From positions 193,677,948 through 193,741,947 of the forward strand of contig NC_134082.1 in assembly GCF_000715075.1 (NCBI RefSeq): a stretch of 64,000 nt of DNA, written 5' to 3'. A model generated the notes under the pieces. That model searched no databases, was not told where the DNA came from, and was given only the letters and a program-made list of their open reading frames with translations. Every line of letters begins with the position of its first letter. Position 1 is the stretch's first letter. Positions 33,008 to 44,977 of this stretch are shown piece by piece. A program made the translations under genes and the position numbers. The stretch comes from Nicotiana tabacum. Lineage: Eukaryota > Streptophyta > Magnoliopsida > Solanales > Solanaceae.

Positions 33008-33413
33008 TGATAGGACCAAACCTATTATTGTATGTGAAAGTAGACAAAACAAAAGAAAGAAAAATCAAAAAGAGATGAAAATATGATTTAAGCGCTTACA
33101 TCGACATTCTTGTGATGTAAGCGCTTACCTCGGCATTCTTATGATGTAAGCGCTTACATCGACATTCTTATGATGTAAGCGCTTACATCGGCAGGGCATT
33201 CAAATGCCTATAAATAGGGGTCTACATTTTCATTTGTAGATCATCCCAAAACTTCTTCTTTCTCTCTTCAATTAATAAAGAGTTATTCTTTGTGTGGCCG
33301 TGGAATAGACAAAAATTGCCGAATCACGTAAATCTTGTCTTATATTGTGCAATTTATTATTTTTCTCTCTTAAATATCCTTTTATTTCTTTTATCTTGAC
33401 ACGCTTCCCAACA
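33008..33413 (+). repeat. 3' LTR of the copia element
   Basis: Homologous to 28425-28803. It carries four palindromic repeats (33084-33189, spacing 29 bp) instead of three, which explains most of the 27-bp length difference. TATAAATA lies at 33209-33216. Confidence 0.95.
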
Positions 33414-33862
33414 TAAACTACACAAAAAAAGAAAAATTGCCATTTCGCGTTCTAGTTTCTAGCGAAAGAACAATTGTAAAAGAAGTAATACTAACTGTTA
33501 TAGTGAACCACATAAAACGAACACCAAAATTTTATAAATCTCCTTTAAAATCTGTAATAGGTACCTTTTAAAAGAAAATTCTTTCCTCAAACTAGTACTA
33601 GTAGTTTCATGTCGGCTCCAAGAAGGTAACGAAGTTCTGATGTTTGAGTTGTTTTTGCCTCTGGAGTAACTTTTTAGTTACTGTAAAAACTGAAAGAGCT
33701 TTTCTCTAAAAACATTTGGCTGGAAAAAAAATTGAAGAAAAATTTGTTCACCTTTTTTCCAAACAAAAACCAAAATATAATACTGTTTGGAAAAAGGAAA
33801 TCTATAAAGTAAAGAAAATTTAACGGAATAACTAAAGAAGACGAATGTTTACTTGATCAAAC
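33414..33862. other. No gene seen
   Basis: AT-rich sequence without an assignable feature. Confidence 0.5.
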
Positions 33863-33865
33863 TTA

Positions 33866-34228
33866 TAGCATGTTTGGCCAAACTTCTAAAAATCAGCTTA
33901 TTTTGAGAAGTGTTTTTCTCAAAAGAACTTTTGAAAAAAAATACTTTCGGTGAGAAACAGTTTGTGTTTGACTAGTTAGTTTGCAAAGTACTTTTGAGTA
34001 GCAATTAGTATTTGGCCAAACTTTTAAAAAATATTTTTAAGTGTATTTTTTCTCAAAAGTATTTTTGCAGAGAAACTACTTTTTTCTGCCTCTCAAAAAC
34101 TGCTTCTGTTTATTCTCAAAAATATTTTTTTTCCTTCCAAAAGCTTGGCCAAATATATTAATTTAGAAAAAAATACTTTTGACAAAAAAAATATTTTTAC
34201 CTCAAAAGAAGCCTGGTCAAACATGCTA
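33866..34228. mobile_element. Tourist-like MITE (363 bp)
   Basis: The ends read TAGCATGTTTGGCC and, inverted, TAGCATGTTTGACC. The flanks are TTA on both sides (33863-33865 and 34229-34231), the usual PIF/Harbinger target duplication. The interior repeats AAAAGTA/TTTTCTC motifs and can fold extensively. A relative lies at 61529-62600. Confidence 0.78.
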
Positions 34229-34231
34229 TTA

Positions 34232-35033
34232 ATCCGAATGTTGTGGGCTTCTGAAATAGTGCAGGCCCCTAACTCCGTGGCCCTTTTACTCAGTCATTCT
34301 ACACTTTCAACTCATGTACCTTTTAGAACAAGTAATTGGACTAGCAGCCTATTTAGGATATAACCTTTAAATAGCCTCATTTTACATTTAGAATTCGTAT
34401 TTTACTGTTTCTAGCCAATTAACCGTAATACACATTGATCATTTTGATCAGGCTACAATTTAGGGATTTCCTATCCGGTTACCTAAATGAAAATATTATG
34501 TTTCATTCTCTTTCTTCTCTTTTCAGTTACCCAAATTAAAAAGATCTATTCTCTCTTTCTTCTTCAACATTCTATACCAAATGTACAAGTCTCATTTCGA
34601 AGAGTTTGGCAGTGCCATTTCTACTGTAGGTAAACATGTACTACATACATTTTCATTCACTGAAATAACCTCTCAATGTAGACGTAATTTGACGCATACA
34701 AGGGAATACCTCTTGATTTCATATCAATCAGTGTATAATCCATATACGTAATTTATACATATGAATCAAAATACCTCTGAAACTTTAATCGGATATACAA
34801 CAATAGCATTTATACATGAGATATATACATTTATACACATATTATACATGGCATAAAAAATATTTGTACACAACAATACAATCATTATACCATGATAAAT
34901 GAAAATCAGATCTGCAATTTTTGCCACATATACAATGACAACATTTATACATATATTATAAATATTATACACACCCTATACATGCAATGAAAAACACCAA
35001 TAAGACACATACAAAAATTCTACATAGGTGTGT

Positions 35034-35037
<4 letters not shown>
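34232..35037. other. No gene seen; repeated TATACA motifs
   Basis: The stretch 34730-34990 repeats TTTATACAT and TTATACAC-like words. No protein or RNA gene is recognised. Confidence 0.5.

Positions 35038-35121
<84 letters not shown>
35038..35121. repeat. (TA)n microsatellite, about 42 repeats
   Basis: Uninterrupted alternating TA of about 84 bp. Confidence 0.97.
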
Positions 35122-35125
<4 letters not shown>

Positions 35126-35760
35126 ATTGGGTTGAAAAATAAACTGTTTAGCTTTCTAAAAGAATTTACTAACATTTAATCTTGTATCACTAGCATTCAA
35201 TTGAATGATTATTTTCTAAAAAATATGCCTTTTCAATTGCAGACTAGTATTAGTATCCGCACGATATGCGGATATTATTATGATCCTGCTAAATTTTATA
35301 AATTAAAAAGAACAAATTATATGTTAAACTATTGCTCATAAACTTAAATATTATAACCTCATATATAGTTGGTGATACAAAGAAATAAAATCCAACATGA
35401 TTCAAAAATAAATACTCCTTCCCTTTCAATTTAATAAAATATTTTTCTTATTAGACTGTTCCAAAAGAATGACACATTTTTGTATTTGAAAATAGTATAA
35501 CTTTATATTTTTTATTTTATCCATTTTACCTATAATGAGATGTTCTTACACCTATTAAATACATGTATCTTATTTATATAGCATGACTTAGCTCGTTATT
35601 ATTTTAAAAACTTTCTCTTCTCAAAGATCAAATAAGTTTTATCATTACGTATACATTTACTACTGAAGTTATTTAATTACATATTTTTCTTCTTTTTTTT
35701 GATTCCTTGTTCCCATAACTTAGAGTTGTTCATAGTATTGTCCACAACTCCCATTAATAG

Positions 35761-36352
35761 TGATGGGTATAATTTATTCATATATTTTTATATGTTAAAT
35801 ATTAAAGATTTTAAATAAAACATGAATAAATATACCATGTTCTCCCATATTTTCTAACATACTTCGCAGGAGGAAGAGCGTATGAAAATTAAAGAAAAGA
35901 AGCAAAAAAGAGTGAGAATTGAGTAGTCAACCGAGAATGAAGAAGCAAAAATAGCACCATAGTTGCGACAATGGCAATTGAAATTCATGAAGCAAATTAC
36001 ATAGTTGCAACTAGCAAAGTATAGTTGAAACTATGGTTCTTCCTCTGCAGAATGAAACTCATTTGGCAAAGTTATAGTTGCACCTACAATTTTCATAGTT
36101 GCAATTACAATTTCCATAGTTGCAACTATGGAGAACCTTAGGCAAGAAAACTCTATAAATAAAGTGTGAATTTTGAAGAGAAGACATAGAGTCTTACGGT
36201 AGAGAACTATTCTTTGGTCTCTCTTTTCTTTAGTATTTTCTACTAGTTGTATTTCTATTATAATAATAATATTTCTTCATAAATTCTTTGTTCCTAAATT
36301 ATTTTTTCTTCATAATGGAGTAATCTTTTTTGTTGGGATAGTTGATGAAGCT

Positions 36353-36407
<55 letters not shown>

Positions 36408-37155
36408 TACTTGGCAGCTATTATCTTGGAACTTTCTGTTTATATTTTATGTTATGCTATAATAATAGTTTTTAACTAATCATTGTTATCACTTCTATAT
36501 ATTTTATCTTTAAGTTACTCTTATATTAATTTTGTAATTCTCACGGAGCAAAATTAATATATAGTAACTATTGAATAAAATAGTGAAGTGAGAGTAATTA
36601 TTAATAAGCTAATATAAAAGTCTGTAATCTTGCTTACCTCAATTTTAATTCTCACGGAGGAATTGTAATCACAGGAGTATTGATTTAGTAAAAATATTCT
36701 CACGAAATTTTTACTATCTTTAGCACAATTCAGACCAAAAGATATTTCGATTTAACTGTCACCAGTTTTAACTCAATTAATTACATAACCTCACGGAGTG
36801 TTATATATTAGTTGATTAATTCTTGATGAGATAAGATATAACTGTATTAGCAATAAGCAATTATCCTTTAGAGAAATACATGTAGAAAGTGAGATTTTAT
36901 TATAATATATTATCAAGTAATTTAACGATTCCCAACTCTTTTAAATTACAAATCTTTCAAAAGTTGTTTAATTTTGTTAAGTATTTAACAAGTTTTAATT
37001 CCACAAACTTTTCATCAATCTGTTCTCTCAAATAGTAGTTGAAATATTAAAAGTTTGTAGCATAGATGTTCCAATCTCTGTGGGACGATATCACAAACTA
37101 TACTAGAATTTGACAAAGCACGAGCACGAAAATCCTATACACATTGGCCTCGTCA
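35761..37155 (+). mobile_element. Solo LTR of the Athila-like family (1,395 bp)
   Basis: Starts TGATGGGTATAATTT and ends GGCCTCGTCA. The flanks are AATAG on both sides (35756-35760 and 37156-37160), a perfect target duplication. It is homologous, in opposite orientation, to 12493-13640. A TATA box (TATAAATAA) lies at 36154-36162, preceded by repeated CATAGTTGCAACTA-type words (35950-36130) in U3. No primer site follows, which supports a solo LTR. Confidence 0.85.
36355..36397. repeat. (TA)n microsatellite within the solo LTR
   Basis: Alternating TA followed by a short CACACACA run. Confidence 0.92.
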
Positions 37156-37631
37156 AATAGATGAATTTAGTTTTTTTTTATCTTGTAATAAAAATTATAT
37201 TCACTATTTTTTGTTGTACTGCTCAAATTAATATTTTAATTTATCAATAGTATTTTTAAATATCGTCTATTTATTATCTTTATATTATATTTTAGCTGAG
37301 TGGAGTACTGCATACTCGTAGTATGTATTGATAATACCTCCATATTTATCTTTATAATGAGTTAAGATAGGGGTATTATTTTTATCTTTCAATTCAATTT
37401 GTTTTTAGTTCAAAACCTTATTAATTAATATATGGTAGTTGGTTATATCATTATAAGACTATTATTCTTTCTTTTCATTCAGATTCACAATAATCTTATT
37501 TACTATCTTTTCATTTACATTAAAAAGTATCTTTTAATTTTAAATTAATTAAATATTATTATAAATATTATCCTAAATTGTAAAATAACTTTTTAGTAGT
37601 GTGCCACTGCCCACTTAACTTAGTCACAATT

Positions 37632-37762
37632 TGCTTTGGTGCTAGAGCATTTTCTTTACCAATCAGTTAACTCAATGTCAAATCGATCCATATATATAGA
37701 GAGATTGATTTGAACATTGAGTTAACTGATTGGGGAAGAAAATGCTCTAGCACCAAAGCAAA
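37632..37762. repeat. Foldback of about 57-bp arms with a 12-bp loop
   Basis: The left arm (TTGGTGCTAGAGCATTTTCT, then CAATCAGTTAACTCAATG) is repeated inverted at 37702-37762 with about four mismatches. The transcript would form one long hairpin. It may be a minimal MITE or a small-RNA precursor; neither is proven. Confidence 0.85.
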
Positions 37763-38363
37763 ATTTCCTTTATTAATCACTGTACAAGTTGATGCTTCAA
37801 TTTATATTTTCTCTCTTCCGTAATCACTACTAATATAATATAAATCTTAATTTCACATTTGTTATACTTAAATTTATTGAATTAACGTCTTAGGGCAGGG
37901 CACACGGAGAAGTGAACATTATTGATCACTTAAGGTAGTTACAAAATTTATGTTTTAATCCAACAATTCGGTAATTATGATTACGATTTTGAACCTAAAT
38001 TTTTTAGTCTTATTTCTAGTAACAAATCCGTTTTTATTTTTTCTGTTGATTTTGTTGTGCTCTCAAATTTCAAAAAACTCGTTCTCATTATTTAGAACAA
38101 TTCGCCTCACTCATTGATCCTCTCGTTTGAATGAAATATTTATGTGTTGATTAGCTTTCTTAATAAATTAATCAATCAATTCAAATTTAACTTTCTTTCC
38201 ATTCAGATTCAAAAGAATCTTATTTACTATCTTTCTATTTAAATAAAAGAAATATCCTATCTTTCAATTTAAATTAAATACTATAACAAATATTGTCCTA
38301 AATTGCCAAGTGACTTTATATTAGCTTGTCACTTGGCTTAACCACAATGCAACTTTCTTGCTG

Positions 38364-38414
<51 letters not shown>

Positions 38415-38420
38415 TATAGA

Positions 38421-38680
38421 TGATCATCCCGTTTGAATTGAAATATTTATGTGTTGATTAGCTTTCATAATAAATTAATCAATCAATTCAAATTTAACTT
38501 TCTTTCCATTCAAATTCAAAAGAATCTTATTTACTATCTTTCTATTTAAATAAAAGAAATATCCTATCTTTCAATTTAAATTAAATACTACAACAAATAT
38601 TGTCCTAAATTGCCAAGTGACTTTATATTAGCTTACCACTTGGCTTAACCACAATGCTAACTTTCTTGCTTTAATATATA
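38421..38680. repeat. Duplicate of the Helitron-1 5' end region
   Basis: Matches 38116-38366 nearly base for base (TTATGTGTTGATTAGCTTTC, TAAATTAATCAATCAATTC, CCTAAATTGCCAAGTGAC). A more diverged third copy is at about 37460-37630. It ends at AATATATA, exactly where element 2 begins. Confidence 0.88.
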
Positions 38681-39060
38681 CTAGTATTAGTACCCGCACG
38701 ATACGCGGACACAAATTATGTCAAATTGTAATCTATGTTGTTTGAATTATGTGCAAATAACATTAAAATATAAACCTTTCATATAAAAATTATATAACAT
38801 TAGATATTAATTTTGAAGCAAGATATGAAATTATTATTCAAATCTCGTAGTAGACAACTTTTATTTTATTTGTAGCAACCTAATCCCTTGATTTTAGTAC
38901 TTGAATTTCGTTTCGGTGTCAATATTAAAAAAATACTAAATATGTCATGTTGTGATCTGTGTTGTTTGAGCACATTATATAATATTATTTTAAGAAAATT
39001 CTTATTATCACTTTGTTTTTGATTGAAAGTCAAATATGTCTTATTCATCACATCATTTTA

Positions 39061-39140
39061 TGCAAATTCTTTTTTATTTTTGTTCTTTTCTTATAGTTAT
39101 TGCAAATTCTTTTTTATTTTTGTTCTTTTCTTATAGTTAT
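39061..39140. repeat. Perfect tandem duplication, 2 x 40 bp
   Basis: TGCAAATTCTTTTTTATTTT plus TGTTCTTTTCTTATAGTTAT occurs twice without a difference. Confidence 0.98.
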
Positions 39141-40372
39141 TGTATTATTTATTATTTAATACTATTATACTGTCATATAATTTTTTATTAGCTTAATAAT
39201 TTAATTAATATCTTGCTTAGTATCTTTTAATATCTTTAACAAATATAAATATTTTATTTCTTGAAATTTGGTATATTTTTATGCTTGTATCCTCTTATTC
39301 GGAATTTTTTAATCATTTAAATTTATCAGTAATATTTTTAAATATAATTTAATTATTTAATTTATTTATTTTTCAATTAATTTAAAGTATAAATCACACT
39401 ACCTTTATTTTTTTATACATCTCTTCCCTACTATATTTTAAATAGTTTTTATATTAATATTTTACCTATTACCAAAATAATATCATATTTTATTTTAAAA
39501 ATTGTAACTTTGAATTAGTCTAAAATATTAATACATAAATTATTCGATTATTACGTTCCAAATATATTGAGTTCTCTTATAATTATTTTTGTATTAGATG
39601 CAGTTAAATTTTCTTTTTTTTTTAGCTTTAAGATACAAATTTAATTTTTAATTATCATTAGTAAAATTGCCTATATTAGAAATTAATTTATATTTTTAAA
39701 ATTTTAATTTAATCATAGAAAAATATTTCTTACTTGTTTGAACACATTATATCTAAATATTGTAGTAATATTTTTACTGTTTTATTTCTTTACATGATAT
39801 TTTCAAAAAAAAAATATGAAATAAAAAAAATCTCATCTTAAATTTAAATAATTCTTATCATTCTATGTTGTAAATTGGACCACATTTTCAAATATTATGT
39901 TATGCTTTCAAACTTAAACTAACTGCACTAAATTCAGATATTAATGATAGGAAAATATTTTCTTAATTGTTTGAACACATTATATCTAAATATTGTAGTA
40001 ATATTTTCACTGTCATTTTATTTCTTTACGTAATTTTTTTTCTTTTTTAGTTTTAAGATTCAAATTTAATTTCTAATTTTCATTAGTACCTATATTATGT
40101 ATTTTAAAATATGTATTTGTTTTTTTATTTTTCATAAATAAGAATTCAATTTCGTGGTATTCTCCATAGTTTGAGCATTCTCAACATAGTTTCAAGAACT
40201 TTATAATCTCAAATTCAAATAGTCTTTCCCTTTCTTTCTAATAGTAAATTTTTAATAATTTAATCTAATTTTTCTATTTTTTAATCTAATATATAATTTT
40301 ATTACGTTTTATGTGGCTTTTTATTAATTTGTAACTTTCTTTAATATCATTATCACTACAATTCTTTATATA

Positions 40373-41465
40373 ATATAGATAAATATATATAAATTTTTGT
40401 AATCATAAAATAAATATTTATTTTATTTTAAAAATATTTCTCGAAAATTTTAAAAAATTTAAGTTTTGATAATATTTTAATGTATTTTATATTTACATTT
40501 ATTTTATTTTATAAACTTATGATTTACAAATTTCCTCACATTATCTCTAATTTATTTTTATTATTCAATATTTTAGTTTTTGATTTTATCTATTAGACTT
40601 GAGTTATGTGGACTTATCCATATTATGATTTTTCTTATCATAATATAAAAAAATTTCTCATCTCAAATTTAAATAAGTTTTACCCTTTTCTCTATGATAA
40701 AAAATCTGAATTTTAATTTTTCTATTTGTTCTTTATTTATAATATTATATTATTCAATATATAATATAGATAAATATATATAAATTTTTGTAATCATAAA
40801 ATAAATATTTATTTTGTTTTAAAAATATTTCTCGAAAATTTTAAATTTTTTAAGTTTTAATAATATTTTTAAGTATTGTATATTTACATTTATTTTATTT
40901 TCTAAACTTATGATTTACAAATTTCCTCACATTATCTCTAATTTATTTTTATTATTCAATATTTTAGTTTTTTAATTTATCTATTAGACTTGAGTTATGT
41001 GGACTTATCCATATTATGAATTTTCTTATCATAATATAAAAAACTTTATCATTTCAAATTTAAATAAATTTTACCCTTTTCTCTATGATAAAAAATCTAA
41101 ATTTTTATTTTTTTCTCTATTTATTAATATATATAAATTTTTCTAATAATAAAATAAATATTTATTTTGTTTTTAAAATATTTCTCGAAAATTTTAAATT
41201 TTAAGTATTGTATATTTACATTTATTTTATTTTCTAAACTTATGATTTACAAATTTCCTCACATTATCTCTAATTTATTTTTATTATTCAATATTTTAGT
41301 TTTTGTTTTTATCTATTAGACTTGATTTATGTGGACTTATCCATATTATGACTTTTCTTATCATAATATAAATTTTTTCTCATCTCAAATTTAAATAAGT
41401 TTTACCCTTTTCTATACCATAAAAAATCTGAATTTTAATTTTTTTATCTATTTGTTCTTTGTTTT
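40373..41465. repeat. Three tandem copies of a 360-390-bp AT-rich unit
   Basis: The units start at about 40373, 40763 and 41121. Shared landmarks include AATATTTCTCGAAAATTTTA, TGATTTACAAATTTCCTCAC, ATTAGACTTGAGTTATGTGG and TTTTACCCTTTTCT. The third copy is slightly shorter. Confidence 0.92.
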
Positions 41466-42069
41466 AATATTATATTATTCAATAACTAATATTATTACAT
41501 TGTCATGTGAATTTTTATTAGCTTATTTGAATTTAATATCTATTTCTACCACACTCATTCTAATATAATATTGATAAAAATTTAAAAACTTTCTCATCTC
41601 AAATTCAAATAATTTTTATCATTCTATTTTCTAATTTGGACCGCATTTTAAAAGTATGTTATGCTTTCAAATTTAAACTAACTGCACTCAATTCAAATAT
41701 TAATCATAGAAAAATATTTTCTTAATTATTTGAACATATTATATCTAAATGTTGCAGTAATATTTATGTATAAATAATTATTACCTTATAAATAATTTTT
41801 TCTTGATTATTTAATTTTTTTTACCTTATAAATAATTTGTATACTTTATGTAAGATCTTAATTTGCTGCTTGAATTTATTTAATTTTTAAACTCAATAAA
41901 TTTTTAATATCGTAAGTAAATTTAAGTTTTATTTTATAGCTCCAAAGTACAAATAATCATAGCTTATCTAGAATTGTCAAGTGGCTTCATTTTAGCTTAC
42001 CATTTGGCTTAACCACAATGCATATTACTCTCCTTTTAATATATATATATATAGATATAGATATATAGA

Positions 42070-44299
42070 TTTGCAAGTCCTTCTTGTGCCTTTGTGTTTT
42101 TCCCCTTTATTTGTGTTTTATTCTGTTGATCCATTGGTTTTCCATAAATTGATTGTAAGTAGCGAGTTTTTCGCCCATTGTGAGCTTTTACTTAATTTTG
42201 AAGCCTTGTTATTAGTAGGTATAATATAATGTACTAGTTCGTTCTTTTCCAATTATCACGTTGTTCATTTGTATTTTACAGCTAGGTCAACTAAATTTTG
42301 TTATATTTGTGTGGCATACTCGGCTAACAGACTCATTTTTAAAGGTTTAAATTTGCCTCTCAACTTTGCGAAAGGGGCTTGATTTATCCTTCGATAATAA
42401 TTGGGGTCAGATTTACCCTATCATCACAAACATGGGCTATATTTTTTCTTATTGACCAACATAAGTTGCTTTTCAACACGTGCATAATGTAATCTAATAA
42501 GTTTGCCGACTATGAGATACATTAGGTCATTTTCAAACTCCGACTTATCTAGTCATCCTAGATTCAAACAGTGGGATTTGAAATAATAAAAAATTGGATA
42601 TAAATCAACATTTCTCTCTTGACTTTCTAACCTATAAGCCATAGTAATCAAATTTGGTGATAATTGATATGGTACTGTGCCAAACACACACTGAATACAT
42701 GAGCCTTATACAATTATTAAGTACTTTAACTTCGAGTAGAAATAAAATTAAAGAACTAATTTCACGCATTATTTTGAAGTTTCAAGCAATAATGCAGTAT
42801 GCATCAAATGATTAAATTTTTCTCTTGTTTCTTTTATTCAGTATAACTCTATTAATTTGGACATACATGAACATGAGTTTTCATCAAAGTCCAGGCTCTA
42901 TAGACATACCATCTCTTGCCTTTCTCACCCAATGACTATTTGAATGTAGTGCTCCAATATAACCTAAAAGATTTCAGCTCGAACTAAGGAAGGTTACATG
43001 TTAACTACTTAACTTGATGTAAATATTTATACTCAATGTACAGAAGTTTAACTCTAGTTAGTTTTAAGTAAACTAGAAGGAATATGCATGGGATCTGACT
43101 CTATAAAAGGATCACAATTACTCATGAGAATGATTAAAGAAAAATATCTGACTCCATGGCAGTATGAGAATTCATGGCTAAAATGCATTACTGCTTGATC
43201 CTTCAAACATGGGCTTGATTCCTACATTAGTTATGCTTGCATTTGGAATACACATTAAAGATTATGTGAAAGACTTTGAGTAGTCAATTCAAAATCTTAC
43301 TGCAACGGGTAGAGTACTTGTCCATAATTACTTAAACCTAGCTATTTGAAAATCTTTACAGAATCAATTAAATTTAACATTGTCTAACACTCTCCCACAC
43401 TTGTAATCGGATCCTTGAATTTACATGTGGATTTACATTTTCTTGGGTGAAGTTTAAGAGAATAGACTCAATAGGAGTGGCCGAGAGTACAAGGAGACAG
43501 ATTAGAGTCAATAGGCTAAAAGGTGAGCCTTAAAAAATGATAGCGTTAAATGAGAGAGAGCAACTCAGAACAGCTCCATGAAATGAGTCAAAGCGAATAA
43601 ACATGAAGAGAAGAGGTTGGTTCACTAAAGTTTGGCTTTGGTAACATAAGAAAGAATTAATTAAATTATCCAACTCAAAACCTTAAGGTCATGATTATTT
43701 AAACCCCTCTATAAATCCTTACATAATCGATAAGGAACAAATGTACCATTCTCTAATACTACAACAACAACAAGACGTTCACTTAGAATCGCTAATAAAT
43801 TCAAACACCATTGTTTAGATATAGACAAGTGATAACAATAATGCATATGACGACATCAGCTACTCGTTAACAGCGTATTATAGAATGTGAAATTAAACTA
43901 CTAAAAATGTGTAGATTCGACGATGATCGACAATCTGGGATTCGATCATCGACAAAATGATTCGATGATCGACAAAATGTATAGATTCGACGATGTTTTG
44001 TAACTGACGAACTTCAGCTCTAGAACTTCAACAAGCACATTTCCATAGATCCTGTAGAAAATACATGTTAATAACCCGAAATATATTTATATACTAATTA
44101 AATGTGAGATTAAGGAATTAATTTTATTTTAGCTATTGGGGCAATATTAAGTTTGTGGAAGGATATGGTACTAAGAGAGTGGTTAGTGGCTAATTTTTTT
44201 TAAGTCTACTTAAATAGTTGACTTTATTTATTTATTAAATGAATATGAGTGGGCTAAGCCCATTCTCTTATGGCTGCCACGTTATAGTGAATTAGGTAA
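42070..44299. other. No gene seen
   Basis: Contains a segment at 42341-42440 (AATTTGCCTCTCAACTTTGC) that resembles ends of dispersed plant elements but has no partner in the window. Near 43915-43998 short repeats of TTCGATGATCGACAAAATG occur. No coding frame is recognised. Confidence 0.5.
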
Positions 44300-44457
44300 A
44301 AATTGCACGGGACGTCCTATTTGATCGCCCCCATTTAACCTATATCAATTTTTTTTAAAACTTTTAACTTGTACCCACTTTTGAAATAATTTCAGCTCCA
44401 TTTTTCCTCCCCCTCAGTACCTCACCAGAAGAAAGCAAGGTTGTGTTTTAATATTTA

Positions 44458-44505
44458 TTCTTCTTCTTCTTCTTCTTCTTCATTCTTCTTCTTCTTCTTC
44501 TTCTT
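44458..44505. repeat. (TTC)n microsatellite
   Basis: About 15 TTC triplets with one interruption. Confidence 0.95.
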
Positions 44506-44810
44506 GTGCTTCTGCTATGGAACTTCAGTTATTAAAATTTTGTGTAGACATATCTAGTTCAATAAGAAGAAAATTTTCTTACACTGCTGTATTCTACTCA
44601 AGAAATACGAATGGATCTGCAATTGGTCGTTGTTTGGCCCCATGTCTTTTTTCACCCTTAACTTCAGGCTGAAGTGAAAGCAATTCACCACAAATTTAGC
44701 ATCTTGCCCATGACAAGGAAACACCAAGTTACTTGTAAAGTTGTATGCAATAAGAAATAAAATGTCCATTGCTTATATAGTGCTGAAATTTTTACAAATG
44801 AACTAAAACC

Positions 44811-44977
44811 TTCAGCTCTAGAGCTGAAGTTCGATAGTTACAAAAACAAAAACTTCAGCTCTAGAGCTGAAGTTCGCCAATTACAAAATAAAAACTTCAG
44901 CTCTAGAGCTGAAGTTCGTCAGTTACAAAAAACAAAAGAGCTGAAGTTCACCAGTCACAAAATAAGAACTTCAGCTC
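44811..44977. repeat. 42-bp tandem repeat containing a 24-bp palindrome
   Basis: The half-site AACTTCAGCTCT joined to its own reverse complement occurs in full at 44851-44874 and 44893-44916, slightly shortened at 44811-44828, and as separated half-sites to 44977. Spacers contain GCCAATTACAAAATA-like words. Single CTTCAGC words continue to about 45140. Confidence 0.93.

Larger units (their letters stand above)
28425..33413 (+). mobile_element. Full-length Ty1/copia retrotransposon, decayed (4,989 bp)
   Basis: Two short LTRs (379 and 406 bp) flank gag, protease, integrase, reverse transcriptase and RNase H in that order, which defines Ty1/copia. The LTR pattern (TGATAGGACC...CCCAACA) and the polyprotein resemble Solanaceae elements of the Tnt1/TLC1 type, but I assign no name. 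TAAAC lies at 33414-33418 and also, offset by one base, at 28419-28423, consistent with a damaged 5-bp target duplication. The polypurine tract GAGGTAGAGA precedes the 3' LTR. Several stops and frameshifts inactivate it. It inserted only 50 bp from the right end of the second MULE. Confidence 0.95.
35244..38420 (-). mobile_element. Helitron-like element 1, non-autonomous, with nested solo LTR
   Basis: On the minus strand the 3' end shows a perfect 7-bp stem hairpin (35255-35273), seven bases and then CTAG at 35247-35244, followed by T, as in Helitron termini. The opposite end reads TCTATATC... on the minus strand after an A (38421-38419), fitting insertion between A and T. The end near 38300-38366 (GCATTGTGGTTAAGCCAAG on the minus strand) is shared with element 2. 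No helicase/Rep protein is encoded. A solo LTR (35761-37155) and a foldback (37632-37762) lie inside. The pairing of these two ends is inferred. Confidence 0.55.
38681..42069 (-). mobile_element. Helitron-like element 2, non-autonomous (3,389 bp)
   Basis: The minus-strand 3' end has a hairpin CCGC/GCGG (38693-38708) and CTAG (38684-38681) before a T. The 5' end reads TCTATATATCTATATC after an A (42070-42068), followed by AAAGGAGAGTAATATGCATT and the GTGGTTAAGCC block shared with element 1. The interior is extremely AT-rich and made of internal repeats without any protein. Termini and A/T insertion context fit Helitrons; the classification rests on those alone. Confidence 0.65.

Noticed and set aside
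35412..35700. Second Stowaway MITE beginning CTCCTTCCCTTTCAATTTA
   Set aside because: Only the left end is recognisable; no matching right end or TA flank was found.
37632..37762. Definite microRNA gene
   Set aside because: The hairpin shape alone does not distinguish a MITE from a microRNA precursor; reported as a candidate only.
42341..42480. Terminal inverted repeat of another DNA transposon
   Set aside because: No inverted partner found in the following kilobases.
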